Below are positions 1 through 5,298 of a DNA stretch of 5,349 bases, piece after piece; the stretch's first letter is position 1; the number at the start of each line of letters is the position of its first letter. The translations under genes and the position numbers were made by a program. The stretch spans positions 1 to 5,349 of the forward strand of contig NZ_CAJLUB010000122.1 in the NCBI RefSeq assembly GCF_905209685.1, written 5' to 3'. Source of the stretch: an uncultured Veillonella sp. (GTDB lineage: Bacteria; Bacillota; Negativicutes; Veillonellales; Veillonellaceae). The notes under the pieces were generated by a model. That model saw only the letters and a program-made list of their open reading frames with translations, made no database searches and was not told the DNA's origin.

Positions 1-33
1 ATATGTTCAATCATATGATTGATTACCTATCAT

Positions 34-54
34 TGTTCAGTTTTCAAAGATCTG
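34..54 (-). promoter_or_regulatory. boxA-like antitermination sequence of the rRNA leader
   Basis: The minus strand reads CAGATCTTTGAAAACTGAACA here. CTTTGAAAACT matches the form of boxA seen upstream of rRNA genes in low-GC Gram-positives, where Nus factors bind the nascent RNA and prevent early termination. It lies roughly 40 nt downstream of the predicted P2 start. Identification rests on sequence resemblance only. Confidence 0.7.
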
Positions 55-99
55 TTATCAGTTTCACGCTTTAGTGAAGCGCCATCTGACGACTTGATT

Positions 100-128
100 A
101 TAATAACATGTGAACATTTTCATGTCAA
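100..128 (-). promoter_or_regulatory. rRNA operon promoter P2 (TTGACA-17-TATTAT)
   Basis: On the minus strand a perfect -35 box TTGACA (123-128) is followed by a 17-bp spacer and TATTAT (100-105), preceded by TGT, which forms an extended -10. The predicted start is a G near 93. Upstream, positions 129-150 read as an A/T-rich tract on the minus strand (AAAAAAGATTATAAAATG), resembling an UP element. A TATAAT at 97-102 would be 20 bp from the -35 and is less likely to be the -10. Confidence 0.7.
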
Positions 129-193
129 CACATTTTATAATCTTTTTTGAAGTTCTTTTGAACCTCTAAGTGCATTGCTACACTCATTAAGAA

Positions 194-213
194 ACAGTCG
201 CTCGAACGACTGT
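194..213 (-). other. Hairpin at the 5' end of the P1 rRNA transcript
   Basis: The arms at 194-200 and 207-213 are exact inverted repeats (ACAGTCG / CGACTGT) around a 6-nt loop; one more U-G pair would close it to a UCGA tetraloop. The predicted P1 start is the A at 213, so the RNA would begin with the first base of the stem. The stem is followed by UUUCUU. Possible roles are 5'-end protection or early pausing; neither can be shown from the sequence. Confidence 0.5.
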
Positions 214-219
214 ATGCAT

Positions 220-248
220 ATTATAGTATAACCAAAATATAATGGCAA
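220..248 (-). promoter_or_regulatory. rRNA operon promoter P1 (TTGCCA-17-TATAAT)
   Basis: On the minus strand TTGCCA (243-248), a 17-bp spacer and a perfect TATAAT (220-225) form a near-consensus vegetative promoter. The discriminator is ATGCAT and the expected start is A213. P1 lies about 120 bp upstream of P2, the tandem arrangement common for rRNA operons. The same -35/-10 pair with the same spacing occurs before sstT (2195-2223). Confidence 0.75.
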
Positions 249-312
249 CCCCTAATTCTCAATTTCACACAACTTTCATTACGCATTCATTTTCTAGTCT
301 AAAAACTGAAGA

Positions 313-341
313 TTGATTTTACACAACCTATTTTGTATAAT
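313..341 (+). promoter_or_regulatory. Candidate promoter for the SIMPL-domain gene
   Basis: TTGATT (313-318) and a perfect TATAAT (336-341) are separated by 17 bp, predicting a start near 348 and a 5' untranslated region of about 147 nt. An alternative lies closer to the gene: TTTAGT (435-440), 16 bp, TATAAT (457-462), giving a start near 469. A third TATAAT at 469-474 is too close to the ribosome binding site to be useful. The sequence alone does not decide between the first two, and both could be used. Confidence 0.5.
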
Positions 342-398
342 GTAGCTGTAATATAGACTCTTTCACTTATGCACTTATATAGTTATATACTATTTAGT

Positions 399-438
399 AC
401 TATATTTTAATTTTGAATGAGCACTATATTTCAATTTA
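399..438 (+). repeat. Pair of AT-rich direct repeats in the SIMPL gene control region
   Basis: ACTATATTTTAATTT (399-413) and ACTATATTTCAATTT (423-437) match at 14 of 15 positions with a 24-bp period. They lie between the two candidate promoters of the downstream gene, just after an ATAGT-5-ACTAT inverted repeat at 379-393. They could be tandem regulator sites, or simply low-complexity AT-rich sequence. Confidence 0.4.
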
Positions 439-494
439 GTCTTTTATTATAGTAGTTATAATTAATACTATAATAATGTGTAAGGAGATTGAGT

Positions 495-1226
495 ATGAAA
501 TTATCCAAACGTTTATTATCTAAAACAGTTGCTATTGCTGCTGTATGTGCAACTATGGCTACTGCAGCCTTTGCTGCACCTCAAGGTACCTTTGATTCCT
601 CTGAAATTCAAATTACTGGCCAAGCCTCTCGTTCAGTAGCACCTAACTATGCGATCTTAACACTTGGTATTACTAGCGAAAACACAAACATCAATGCTGC
701 AAAATCTAACAATGACCGCATCATGAGTGATTTGATTAGTAAGTTAGGTCATTTAGGTATCGATAAAAAAGATATTTATACCTCTAATATTTCTATTAAC
801 CCTACTAACGATTACCAAGATGGCAAACGAATCAATACAGGTTATAATGTGTCTAATCGTGTAACTGTAAAAATCAATAATCTTGATAATGTAGGTAAAG
901 CTGTTGATGCTGCTGTTAGCGCTGGGGCTAATGATATCAACAACCTTTCTTTCCAAAATGATGTATCTCAACAACTATCTGATTCTTTAACTACAGAAGC
1001 AATTCAAGACGGCCGTCATAAAGCTGAGGTTATCGCTGCAGCCCTTGGCCGTACATTAGGACCTGTAAAAACAGTTTCTATCAGTACACCTCAAACAAGC
1101 TCTATGGACTCTGGTTACTATCGTAACGCAGTAATGTTAAAAGCGTCTCTCGAAACTGCTACTCCTGTTGAAAAAGGATCATTAGTAGTTTCTCAAGACG
1201 CTAATATTACTTATTATTTACAATAG
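495..1226 (+). CDS. Exported SIMPL-domain (DUF541, BP26/OMP28-like) protein
   Basis: The protein has 243 residues from ATG 495, chosen because TAAGGAG (481-487) sits 7 nt upstream; the in-frame TTG at 489 is too close to it. Residues 1-27 form a classic Sec signal peptide: K2, K5, R6 and K10, an alanine-rich core, and cleavage after AFA (25-27). The rest is a single SIMPL domain. Recognisable parts are the opening strand IQITGQASRSVAPNYA, the central GYNVSNRVTVKINNLDNVG and the AGANDINNLSF segment typical of the family. There are no other membrane segments and no lipobox, so a soluble periplasmic location is expected in a diderm. SIMPL proteins such as Brucella BP26 form oligomers and are surface or periplasmic antigens; their biochemical role is poorly defined. 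The 3' end overlaps convergent menG by 20 bp. Family confidence is high; the specific function is unknown. Confidence 0.88.
   Translation: MKLSKRLLSKTVAIAAVCATMATAAFAAPQGTFDSSEIQITGQASRSVAPNYAILTLGITSENTNINAAKSNNDRIMSDLISKLGHLGIDKKDIYTSNISINPTNDYQDGKRINTGYNVSNRVTVKINNLDNVGKAVDAAVSAGANDINNLSFQNDVSQQLSDSLTTEAIQDGRHKAEVIAAALGRTLGPVKTVSISTPQTSSMDSGYYRNAVMLKASLETATPVEKGSLVVSQDANITYYLQ
1143..1201 (-). terminator. Possible terminator of the menG transcript, inside the SIMPL gene
   Basis: On the minus strand, just past the menG stop codon, arms at 1187-1201 and 1143-1157 pair as GCGTCT...AGACGC plus GAAACT...AGTTTC, with a 3-nt internal mismatch between the two blocks. The stem is followed by TTTTAAC. 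The loop is long (29 nt) and contains competing pairings (CTACT/AGTAG), so this is weaker than the other terminators here. It is the only sizeable hairpin with a T run that I see immediately downstream of menG. Confidence 0.35.
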
Positions 1227-1953
1227 AATTTTCTGGTACCACACCTTCGTGGACCGCTACAATGCCGCCTGTCAATTCATGATAGGTGGCATTTTCATAT
1301 CCTAAAGATTTCCAAATTTCAAGAATCTCACTTTGATGAGGATATCTACGTAAGGATTCTGGTAACCACGCATAGGAGGAATTATCCTTACTTAATTTAC
1401 CTATAATAGGTAATATATAGGAGAAGTAGAAATTGTATAATTGTTTAAAACCAAACATACTTGGTTTCGCTAACTCCAATACAACTACTTTCCCACCTGG
1501 TTTTACAACACGTTGCATTTCAGATAATACCTGTTTAATATCTGGTACATTACGCATTGCAAAGCCGCTCATAGCCGCATCAAATGTATTATCTGCATAT
1601 GGTAATGCCATTGCATCACCTTGAACAAGATTAACTTGATCTAGTAAACCAGCATCTTCAATGCGTACGCGACCTTGATCAAGCATTTCACTATTAAAGT
1701 CCAAAGCCTCTACCTTTAATGTTGGCTCTTGACGTAATGCTTCTTTTGTAAACACGCAAGTGCCACAAGCTACATCAAGTATTCGTTGATTTGGACCTAT
1801 ATTCATTGCTTTTACAGAAAATTTGCGCCAGTAATAATCTTGGCCAAAACTCAAGACTGTATTCATCAAATCATAATTCTTAGCAATATTAGAGAACACA
1901 CCTTGCACAAACTCTTCTTTATCTGCATATGTTTTAAATTCTTTCGTATTCAT
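1207..1953 (-). CDS. menG: Demethylmenaquinone methyltransferase (MenG/UbiE family)
   Basis: The protein has 248 residues and is a SAM-dependent C-methyltransferase. The family converts demethylmenaquinone to menaquinone, the last step of that pathway, and UbiE also serves ubiquinone synthesis. ATG 1953 is chosen because GAAAGGA precedes it by 5 nt; the longer TTG start at 1974 has no such site. Visible family features are YDLMNTVLSFGQDYYWR (27-43, first UbiE signature with Y where H is usual), SAM motif I LDVACGTC (59-66), the acidic D85 after the second strand, GDAMALPY (112-119), FAMRNVPD (131-138) and RVVKPGGKVVVLELAKP (148-164, second signature). The last motif I position is Cys66 where Gly or Ala is usual. 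No other men genes are adjacent. It overlaps the SIMPL gene tail to tail by 20 bp. The family is secure; menaquinone as the quinone is inferred from the low-GC anaerobe context. Confidence 0.9.
   Translation of the reverse strand: MNTKEFKTYADKEEFVQGVFSNIAKNYDLMNTVLSFGQDYYWRKFSVKAMNIGPNQRILDVACGTCVFTKEALRQEPTLKVEALDFNSEMLDQGRVRIEDAGLLDQVNLVQGDAMALPYADNTFDAAMSGFAMRNVPDIKQVLSEMQRVVKPGGKVVVLELAKPSMFGFKQLYNFYFSYILPIIGKLSKDNSSYAWLPESLRRYPHQSEILEIWKSLGYENATYHELTGGIVAVHEGVVPENSIVNNK
1261..1295 (+). terminator. Intrinsic terminator of the SIMPL gene, inside the menG coding region
   Basis: On the plus strand, arms at 1261-1273 (AATGCCGCCTGTC) and 1281-1293 (GATAGGTGGCATT) form a 13-bp stem with two G-U pairs, a 7-nt loop and a T run at 1292-1295. 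It lies 35 nt after the SIMPL stop codon. The G-U pairs work only in plus-strand RNA; on the menG transcript they become C/A mismatches, so the hairpin is favoured in the direction in which it would be useful. Confidence 0.6.
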
Positions 1954-1999
1954 TATGGTCCTTTCACTAATCAAGAACTATATTCAAACTCTTTACTCG

Positions 2000-2018
2000 C
2001 ATAGTATATCATACTATG
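2000..2018. promoter_or_regulatory. 8-bp inverted repeat overlapping the proximal menG promoter
   Basis: CATAGTAT (2000-2007) and ATACTATG (2011-2018) are perfect inverted arms around ATC. The repeat covers the TATACT (-10 candidate, 2003-2008) of a minus-strand promoter whose -35 could be TTTTGA (2026-2031, 17-bp spacer) or TTGATA (2024-2029, 15-bp spacer). That is a typical repressor position, but the region is very AT-rich and no regulator is known. Confidence 0.4.
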
Positions 2019-2194
2019 ACGCCTATCAAAAGAATCCTATTATATATACTATATATAGTAACTATGTAAAGAGCACATATTTAGTTAAAGTAATATATTC
2101 ACTACTATTAAAACTAGCATATCACAAAATAAATATCGTTATCAGTCACAGTAGATCCAATTTAACTATATATTAATGACTATGATATTCTCTA
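2019..2194. other. AT-rich menG-sstT intergenic stretch without a credible gene
   Basis: The space between the two divergent genes (1954-2296) is over 300 bp and very AT-rich. It contains the control elements listed separately and no open frame with a ribosome binding site and protein-like composition. From about 2071 to 2190 I see no clear promoter, hairpin or repeat. Confidence 0.6.
2041..2070 (-). promoter_or_regulatory. Candidate distal menG promoter with a palindrome in its spacer
   Basis: On the minus strand TTTACA (2065-2070) and TATATA (2041-2046) are 18 bp apart. The spacer contains the perfect 14-bp palindrome TACTATATATAGTA (2047-2060), an operator-like position. Its half-site resembles the inverted repeat at 2000-2018. 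The -10 is imperfect; a better TATAAT at 2039-2044 would need a 20-bp spacer. Which menG promoter is used cannot be decided from the sequence. Confidence 0.35.
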
Positions 2195-2223
2195 TTGCCA
2201 CCAATCTATGTTCGTTGTATAAT
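2195..2223 (+). promoter_or_regulatory. sstT promoter (TTGCCA-17-TATAAT)
   Basis: TTGCCA (2195-2200), a 17-bp spacer and perfect TATAAT (2218-2223) predict a start near 2230 and a 5' untranslated region of about 67 nt. A 10-bp palindrome, GACATATGTC (2224-2233), follows the -10 directly and spans the start site, where an operator could lie. Confidence 0.72.
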
Positions 2224-2232
2224 GACATATGT

Positions 2233-2260
2233 CCATGTTGAAAAGATATCTTTTCCATGG
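2233..2260 (+). other. Hairpin at the 5' end of the sstT messenger
   Basis: The 16-bp palindrome GAAAAGATATCTTTTC (2240-2255) is extended by CCATG (2233-2237) pairing with CATGG (2256-2260), leaving a 2-nt bulge (2238-2239). With the predicted start near 2230, the transcript would open with this stem-loop. It ends 24 nt before the Shine-Dalgarno and does not cover it. No T run follows closely enough for a convincing terminator (TCTTTT at 2261-2266 is the nearest). It may be a stability element or a binding site at the DNA level. Confidence 0.5.
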
Positions 2261-2296
2261 TCTTTTATTAGTTTTTATTAAGTATTGGAGTGTACT

Positions 2297-3517
2297 ATGA
2301 ATCGATTTGTAAAATCAATCAATAGAGTCAGTCTAATCCAACAAATAATCATAGGTTTGATTATTGGTATTTTGACAGCTCTATACGTGCCAGAATTGGC
2401 AAATGAACTAGCTTTATTAGGCGTTCTCTTTGTTGGTGCTTTAAAAGGGATTGCACCAATCCTTGTATTTTTCCTTGTTATTGCAGCTATCAGTAAACAT
2501 CGTTCTGGTCAAAAGACTGGGATGGGATCTGTAATCACATTATATTTATTAGGTACATTCCTTTCTGCAGCACTTGCTGTAGTCGTAAGCTTTATGTTCC
2601 CTACTACATTACACCTTGCAGCTAGTGCAGCTGATGCTGCTCCACCACAAGGGATCGTAGAGGTTATGAAAACACTTTTAAAAAATATTGTTGATAACCC
2701 TGTGAAAGCCTTAATGACCGCTAACTATATCGGCATTTTAGGTTGGGCACTTATCATTGGCGGTGCTTTACGCCATGCCCCAATGAACACTAAAGAAGTA
2801 ATGGAGTCTATCGCTCAAGCTATTACAACTGTAGTAGGTTGGATTATCCGCTTTGCTCCTCTAGGTATTATGGGTCTCGTAGCTGACTCTATCGCTACTA
2901 ACGGTATTGAAGCTTTAATCGGCTACTTCCAATTACTCGTATTACTACTTGGTTCTATGATTTTCGTAGCATTAGTAGTAAATCCACTTCTATCTTTTGT
3001 ATACCTTCGTCGCAATCCATATCCATTGGTATTTAAATGTTTGCGTGAATCTGCTATCTATGCGTTCTTTACTCGTAGCTCTGCAGCAAACATTCCTGTT
3101 AACCTTGATTTAGCAAAACGTTTAAAACTTAATCCTGATATGTATTCCGTATCCATTCCATTGGGTGCTACTATCAACATGGGTGGTGCAGCGATCACAA
3201 TTACAATTATGACATTAGCTGCTGCACATACACTTGGTATCGTTGTAGATGTCCCTACAGCAATCCTTTTATCTGTCATTGCTACAATCGGTGCTTGTGG
3301 CGCTTCTGGCGTTGCTGGTGGTTCCCTACTTCTAATTCCTCTAGCTTGTTCTCTATTCGGTATCTCCAATGATATTGCAATGCAAGTTGTAGGTGTAGGT
3401 TTCATCATCGGTGTTTTACAAGACTCCACAGAAACAGCTCTTAACTCCAGTACAGACATTCTCTTCACAGCTACTGCAGATTATGCAAAACGTGGCTACC
3501 ACGAAAACTGGAATTAA
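2297..3517 (+). CDS. sstT: Na+/serine-threonine symporter SstT
   Basis: The protein has 406 residues from ATG 2297, preceded by TTGGAG (2285-2290) at 6 nt; the TTG at 2285 lies inside that site and is not the start. It is a dicarboxylate/amino acid:cation symporter (DAACS) of the inner membrane. Length and sequence follow E. coli SstT (414 residues) nearly end to end. Diagnostic parts are [14 protein letters not shown] (44-57), [18 protein letters not shown] (143-160), hairpin-1 [11 protein letters not shown] (259-269), the unwound TM7 motif [14 protein letters not shown] (290-303), hairpin-2 [11 protein letters not shown] (333-343) and TM8 [18 protein letters not shown] (375-392). Aligned to GltPh, E379 occupies the place of the arginine that binds acidic side chains, as in E. 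coli SstT, which fits neutral serine/threonine. It is a single-gene unit with its own promoter and terminator. Imported serine could feed deamination to pyruvate in an anaerobe; that is inference. Confidence 0.95.
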   Translation: MNRFVKSINRVSLIQQIIIGLIIGILTALYVPELANELALLGVLFVGALKGIAPILVFFLVIAAISKHRSGQKTGMGSVITLYLLGTFLSAALAVVVSFMFPTTLHLAASAADAAPPQGIVEVMKTLLKNIVDNPVKALMTANYIGILGWALIIGGALRHAPMNTKEVMESIAQAITTVVGWIIRFAPLGIMGLVADSIATNGIEALIGYFQLLVLLLGSMIFVALVVNPLLSFVYLRRNPYPLVFKCLRESAIYAFFTRSSAANIPVNLDLAKRLKLNPDMYSVSIPLGATINMGGAAITITIMTLAAAHTLGIVVDVPTAILLSVIATIGACGASGVAGGSLLLIPLACSLFGISNDIAMQVVGVGFIIGVLQDSTETALNSSTDILFTATADYAKRGYHENWN

Positions 3518-3524
3518 CACCTAT

Positions 3525-3552
3525 AGGCGGTCCTTCGGGACCGTCTTTTTTT
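3525..3552 (+). terminator. Intrinsic terminator of sstT
   Basis: The arms 3525-3533 and 3538-3546 (AGGCGGTCC / GGACCGTCT) form a 9-bp stem with one G-U pair, closed by a stable cUUCGg tetraloop. A run of seven T follows (3546-3552). It starts 8 nt after the sstT stop codon and separates sstT from the next unit. Confidence 0.93.
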
Positions 3553-3566
3553 GTGTTCAATGGATA

Positions 3567-3593
3567 GAAAATCAGCCATCTATATTGATTTTC
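3567..3593. promoter_or_regulatory. Inverted repeat over the -35 box of the oxidoreductase promoter
   Basis: GAAAATCA (3567-3574) and TGATTTTC (3586-3593) are perfect 8-bp inverted arms separated by 11 bp. The right arm overlaps the -35 hexamer at 3585-3590. A dimeric regulator bound here could block or recruit polymerase. It is not placed as a terminator: no T run follows, and the sstT terminator lies just upstream. Confidence 0.45.
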
Positions 3594-3612
3594 TTCAATA
3601 TAATGTTATAAT
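3585..3612 (+). promoter_or_regulatory. Promoter of the disulfide oxidoreductase gene
   Basis: TTGATT (3585-3590), a 16-bp spacer and TATAAT (3607-3612), preceded by TGT to give an extended -10. A second TATAAT (3599-3604) is too close to this -35 box. The predicted start is near 3619, leaving a leader of about 43 nt before ATG 3662. Confidence 0.6.
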
Positions 3613-3661
3613 AGAGTTAATGATAATAACTATTAATAGATATAAATAGAAAGGAATCAAC

Positions 3662-5179
3662 ATGAAACAATACGATATTATTGTAGTTGGTACAGGTGGT
3701 GCAACCATCGTAGCTGATGCTGCTATCAAAGTGGGTAAAAAAGTAGCTATCATAGAAAAAGGTAAATTTGGTGGCACATGCCTAACTCGCGGTTGTATTC
3801 CTACAAAGGTTATGGTTACAGCAGCTAATGCGATCCAAGAGGTAGAAGAATTCAAAAAAATCGGTATTAATGTTAGCGATGCTACTATGGACTGGGACAC
3901 TGTTTCCAAACGTACATGGCATAAAATTGACGAATCTGCAGGCATCTATGATTATTACAACGCTTTCGATAATGTAGACGTATATCGCGGCGCAGCTAGC
4001 TTTGTATCCGATAAGGTTATGAATATTCATCTTAACGATGGCTCTGGTACTGTAGAAATTACGGCCCCTACTATCGTTCTTGGTACTGGTGGCTATAGCA
4101 ATATTCCGAATGTACCAGGTTTACAAGAGGCAGGCTATCTTTCTAGTGAAAGCCTCTTTGGCGATAAATTCCCTAAACAACCATATAAATCCCTCGCAGT
4201 ACTCGGCGCCGGCCCTATCGGTGTAGAGTTCGGTCACGTTTTTGATGCTGCTGGTACTGAAGTTACCATCATCCAACATAATGTACGTCTTGTACCTAAG
4301 GAAGACGAAGAGATGTCTGAACATCTTCTCCAAAACTATCGTGCTCGTGGCATCAATGTTATATTGAACCAAGACACTGTTGAAATCCGTCAAGAAGACG
4401 GCCTTAAGGTAGTAGTCACAAAAGATCGTACTACAGGTGAAATCACAGAAACTAAAGTTGAAGAAATTCTCGTAGCTGCCGGTATTCGTCCAGCAGTTGA
4501 AGAATTACACCTCGAAAATACAGGTATTGAAACATTACCAAAAGGCTGGATCAAAACAAATGAATTCCTTGAAACATCTGTAGATGGTATCTATGCATTA
4601 GGTGATGTAAACGGCGAGCCTGCATTCCGTCATCGCGCAAACTATGAAGCAGATATTATCGCCCATAATCTATACTTTGCAAAAAACGAAGAAGATTTCC
4701 GTTGGGCACGCTATGATACATTGCCAAAGGTTACCTTCTCCTACCCTGAAATCGGTAGCGTAGGTCTTACTGAAGCCGAAGCTATTAAAGCTGGTTATAA
4801 TGTAGGGGTAGGTAAAAACTACTACTCCTCCACAGCTAAAGGCTACGCAATGGGTATCAACCCTGGCGATGTAAATGATGGCTTTGTTAAAATCGTAGTA
4901 GACAAAGATACTAACCATATCCTTGGTATGCACGTAACAGGTCCACAAGCGTCTATCCTCTTCCAACCATATGTAAACCTTATGAACAGCGGTGTAACGC
5001 CATTGACAGCAATTAACGAAGAAATCGCTTCTGAACGTACTAAACGTTTACGTGAAAAAGGTATTACTCGCGAAATGGATCCTAAATCCGTTATCACTGT
5101 AGGTGAAACTATGAGCCCACATCCTTCCTTAATCGAAGTTATTATGTGGACACAAGTGTACAACGAAAACCGTTGGTAA
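3662..5179 (+). CDS. Pyridine nucleotide-disulfide oxidoreductase, dihydrolipoamide dehydrogenase-like
   Basis: The protein has 505 residues; ATG 3662 follows AAAGGAA (3650-3656). It is a class I flavoprotein disulfide reductase: electrons pass between NAD(P)H, FAD, a cysteine pair and a substrate disulfide in the cytoplasm. In order: FAD motif VVGTGGAT (8-15), with Thr15 where Gly or Ala is usual; redox pair in GGTCLTRGCIPTK (Cys40, Cys45); NAD(P) motif GAGPIG (182-187); second FAD motif YALGDV (311-316); dimerisation domain from about 355; catalytic His487-Glu492 in HPSLIE. The second nucleotide-fold strand ends TIIQHNVR (202-209), lacking the usual NADH-binding Glu and recalling NADPH-type H/R residues, so cofactor choice is open. 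It exceeds usual Lpd length (about 460-475) because of an extra charged segment at roughly 452-483. No E1/E2 2-oxoacid dehydrogenase genes are adjacent. It could be an Lpd or a low-molecular-weight thiol reductase; family is sure, substrate is not. Confidence 0.9.
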   Translation: MKQYDIIVVGTGGATIVADAAIKVGKKVAIIEKGKFGGTCLTRGCIPTKVMVTAANAIQEVEEFKKIGINVSDATMDWDTVSKRTWHKIDESAGIYDYYNAFDNVDVYRGAASFVSDKVMNIHLNDGSGTVEITAPTIVLGTGGYSNIPNVPGLQEAGYLSSESLFGDKFPKQPYKSLAVLGAGPIGVEFGHVFDAAGTEVTIIQHNVRLVPKEDEEMSEHLLQNYRARGINVILNQDTVEIRQEDGLKVVVTKDRTTGEITETKVEEILVAAGIRPAVEELHLENTGIETLPKGWIKTNEFLETSVDGIYALGDVNGEPAFRHRANYEADIIAHNLYFAKNEEDFRWARYDTLPKVTFSYPEIGSVGLTEAEAIKAGYNVGVGKNYYSSTAKGYAMGINPGDVNDGFVKIVVDKDTNHILGMHVTGPQASILFQPYVNLMNSGVTPLTAINEEIASERTKRLREKGITREMDPKSVITVGETMSPHPSLIEVIMWTQVYNENRW

Positions 5180-5186
5180 TAACTAT

Positions 5187-5236
5187 TAAATACAACAAAG
5201 GGACTGTACTATAGCACAGTCCCTTTGTTGTATTTA
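5187..5236. terminator. Long perfect hairpin terminator after the oxidoreductase gene
   Basis: The arms 5187-5207 and 5216-5236 are perfect 21-bp inverted repeats around an 8-nt loop. The GC-rich core GGGACTGT/ACAGTCCC is flanked by A-rich and T-rich outer parts, so after the core the plus-strand RNA continues UUUGUUGUAUUU. This is the usual form of an intrinsic terminator that can work in both directions. It begins 7 nt past the stop codon. Confidence 0.78.
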
Positions 5237-5298
5237 TAACTAGAAAAATAAAAAAAGTCAAAATGATGTAATATAAGAAGAAATACTGTTCAAACGTA

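Larger units (their letters stand above)
1..213 (-). promoter_or_regulatory. Leader region of a ribosomal RNA operon transcribed leftward out of the window
   Basis: Read on the minus strand, this stretch has the order typical of a Firmicute rRNA leader: promoter P1, a start-site hairpin, promoter P2, and then the boxA-like GATCTTTGAAAACTGAACA, which in this phylum lies shortly before 16S rRNA. No mature rRNA sequence is visible, so the gene would begin left of position 1. A perfect 16-bp palindrome at 7-22 (core CAATCATATGATTG) may contribute to a processing stem. The same boxA-like sequence also occurs in 16S-23S spacers. Two strong promoters just upstream favour the leader of the operon over an internal spacer. 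There is no open reading frame of note here. Confidence 0.75.

Noticed and set aside
1..60. 16S-23S internal spacer instead of an operon leader
   Set aside because: The boxA-like sequence alone would allow it, but the two consensus promoters immediately upstream and the divergent protein gene fit the start of an operon better.
262..329. Near-repeat ATTTCACACAACTT (262-275) and ATTTTACACAACCT (316-329)
   Set aside because: 12 of 14 positions match but the copies are isolated and far apart in AT-rich DNA; one overlaps a promoter spacer, and nothing else supports a function.
1955..2176. Plus-strand open frame of 73 codons between menG and sstT
   Set aside because: It has no ribosome binding site, is rich in I/Y/S/N as expected from AT-rich noncoding DNA, and runs over the menG start, its Shine-Dalgarno and its promoters.
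2230..2296. T-box or amino-acid riboswitch before sstT
   Set aside because: The leader is about 67 nt with one hairpin; there is no T-box sequence and no terminator/antiterminator pair.
3058..3468. Minus-strand open frame of 136 codons inside sstT
   Set aside because: It is antisense to a well-conserved transporter region, has no start signals, and its composition is the mirror of sstT codons.
3595..3945. Minus-strand open frame of 116 codons over the oxidoreductase start
   Set aside because: It covers the promoter and the FAD-binding segment of a certain gene and has no recognisable domain or ribosome binding site.
5187..5236. Terminal inverted repeats or a remnant of a mobile element
   Set aside because: The 21-bp arms are only 8 nt apart, lie directly after a stop codon and have a GC core with A/T flanks, which is terminator architecture; no transposase trace is present.
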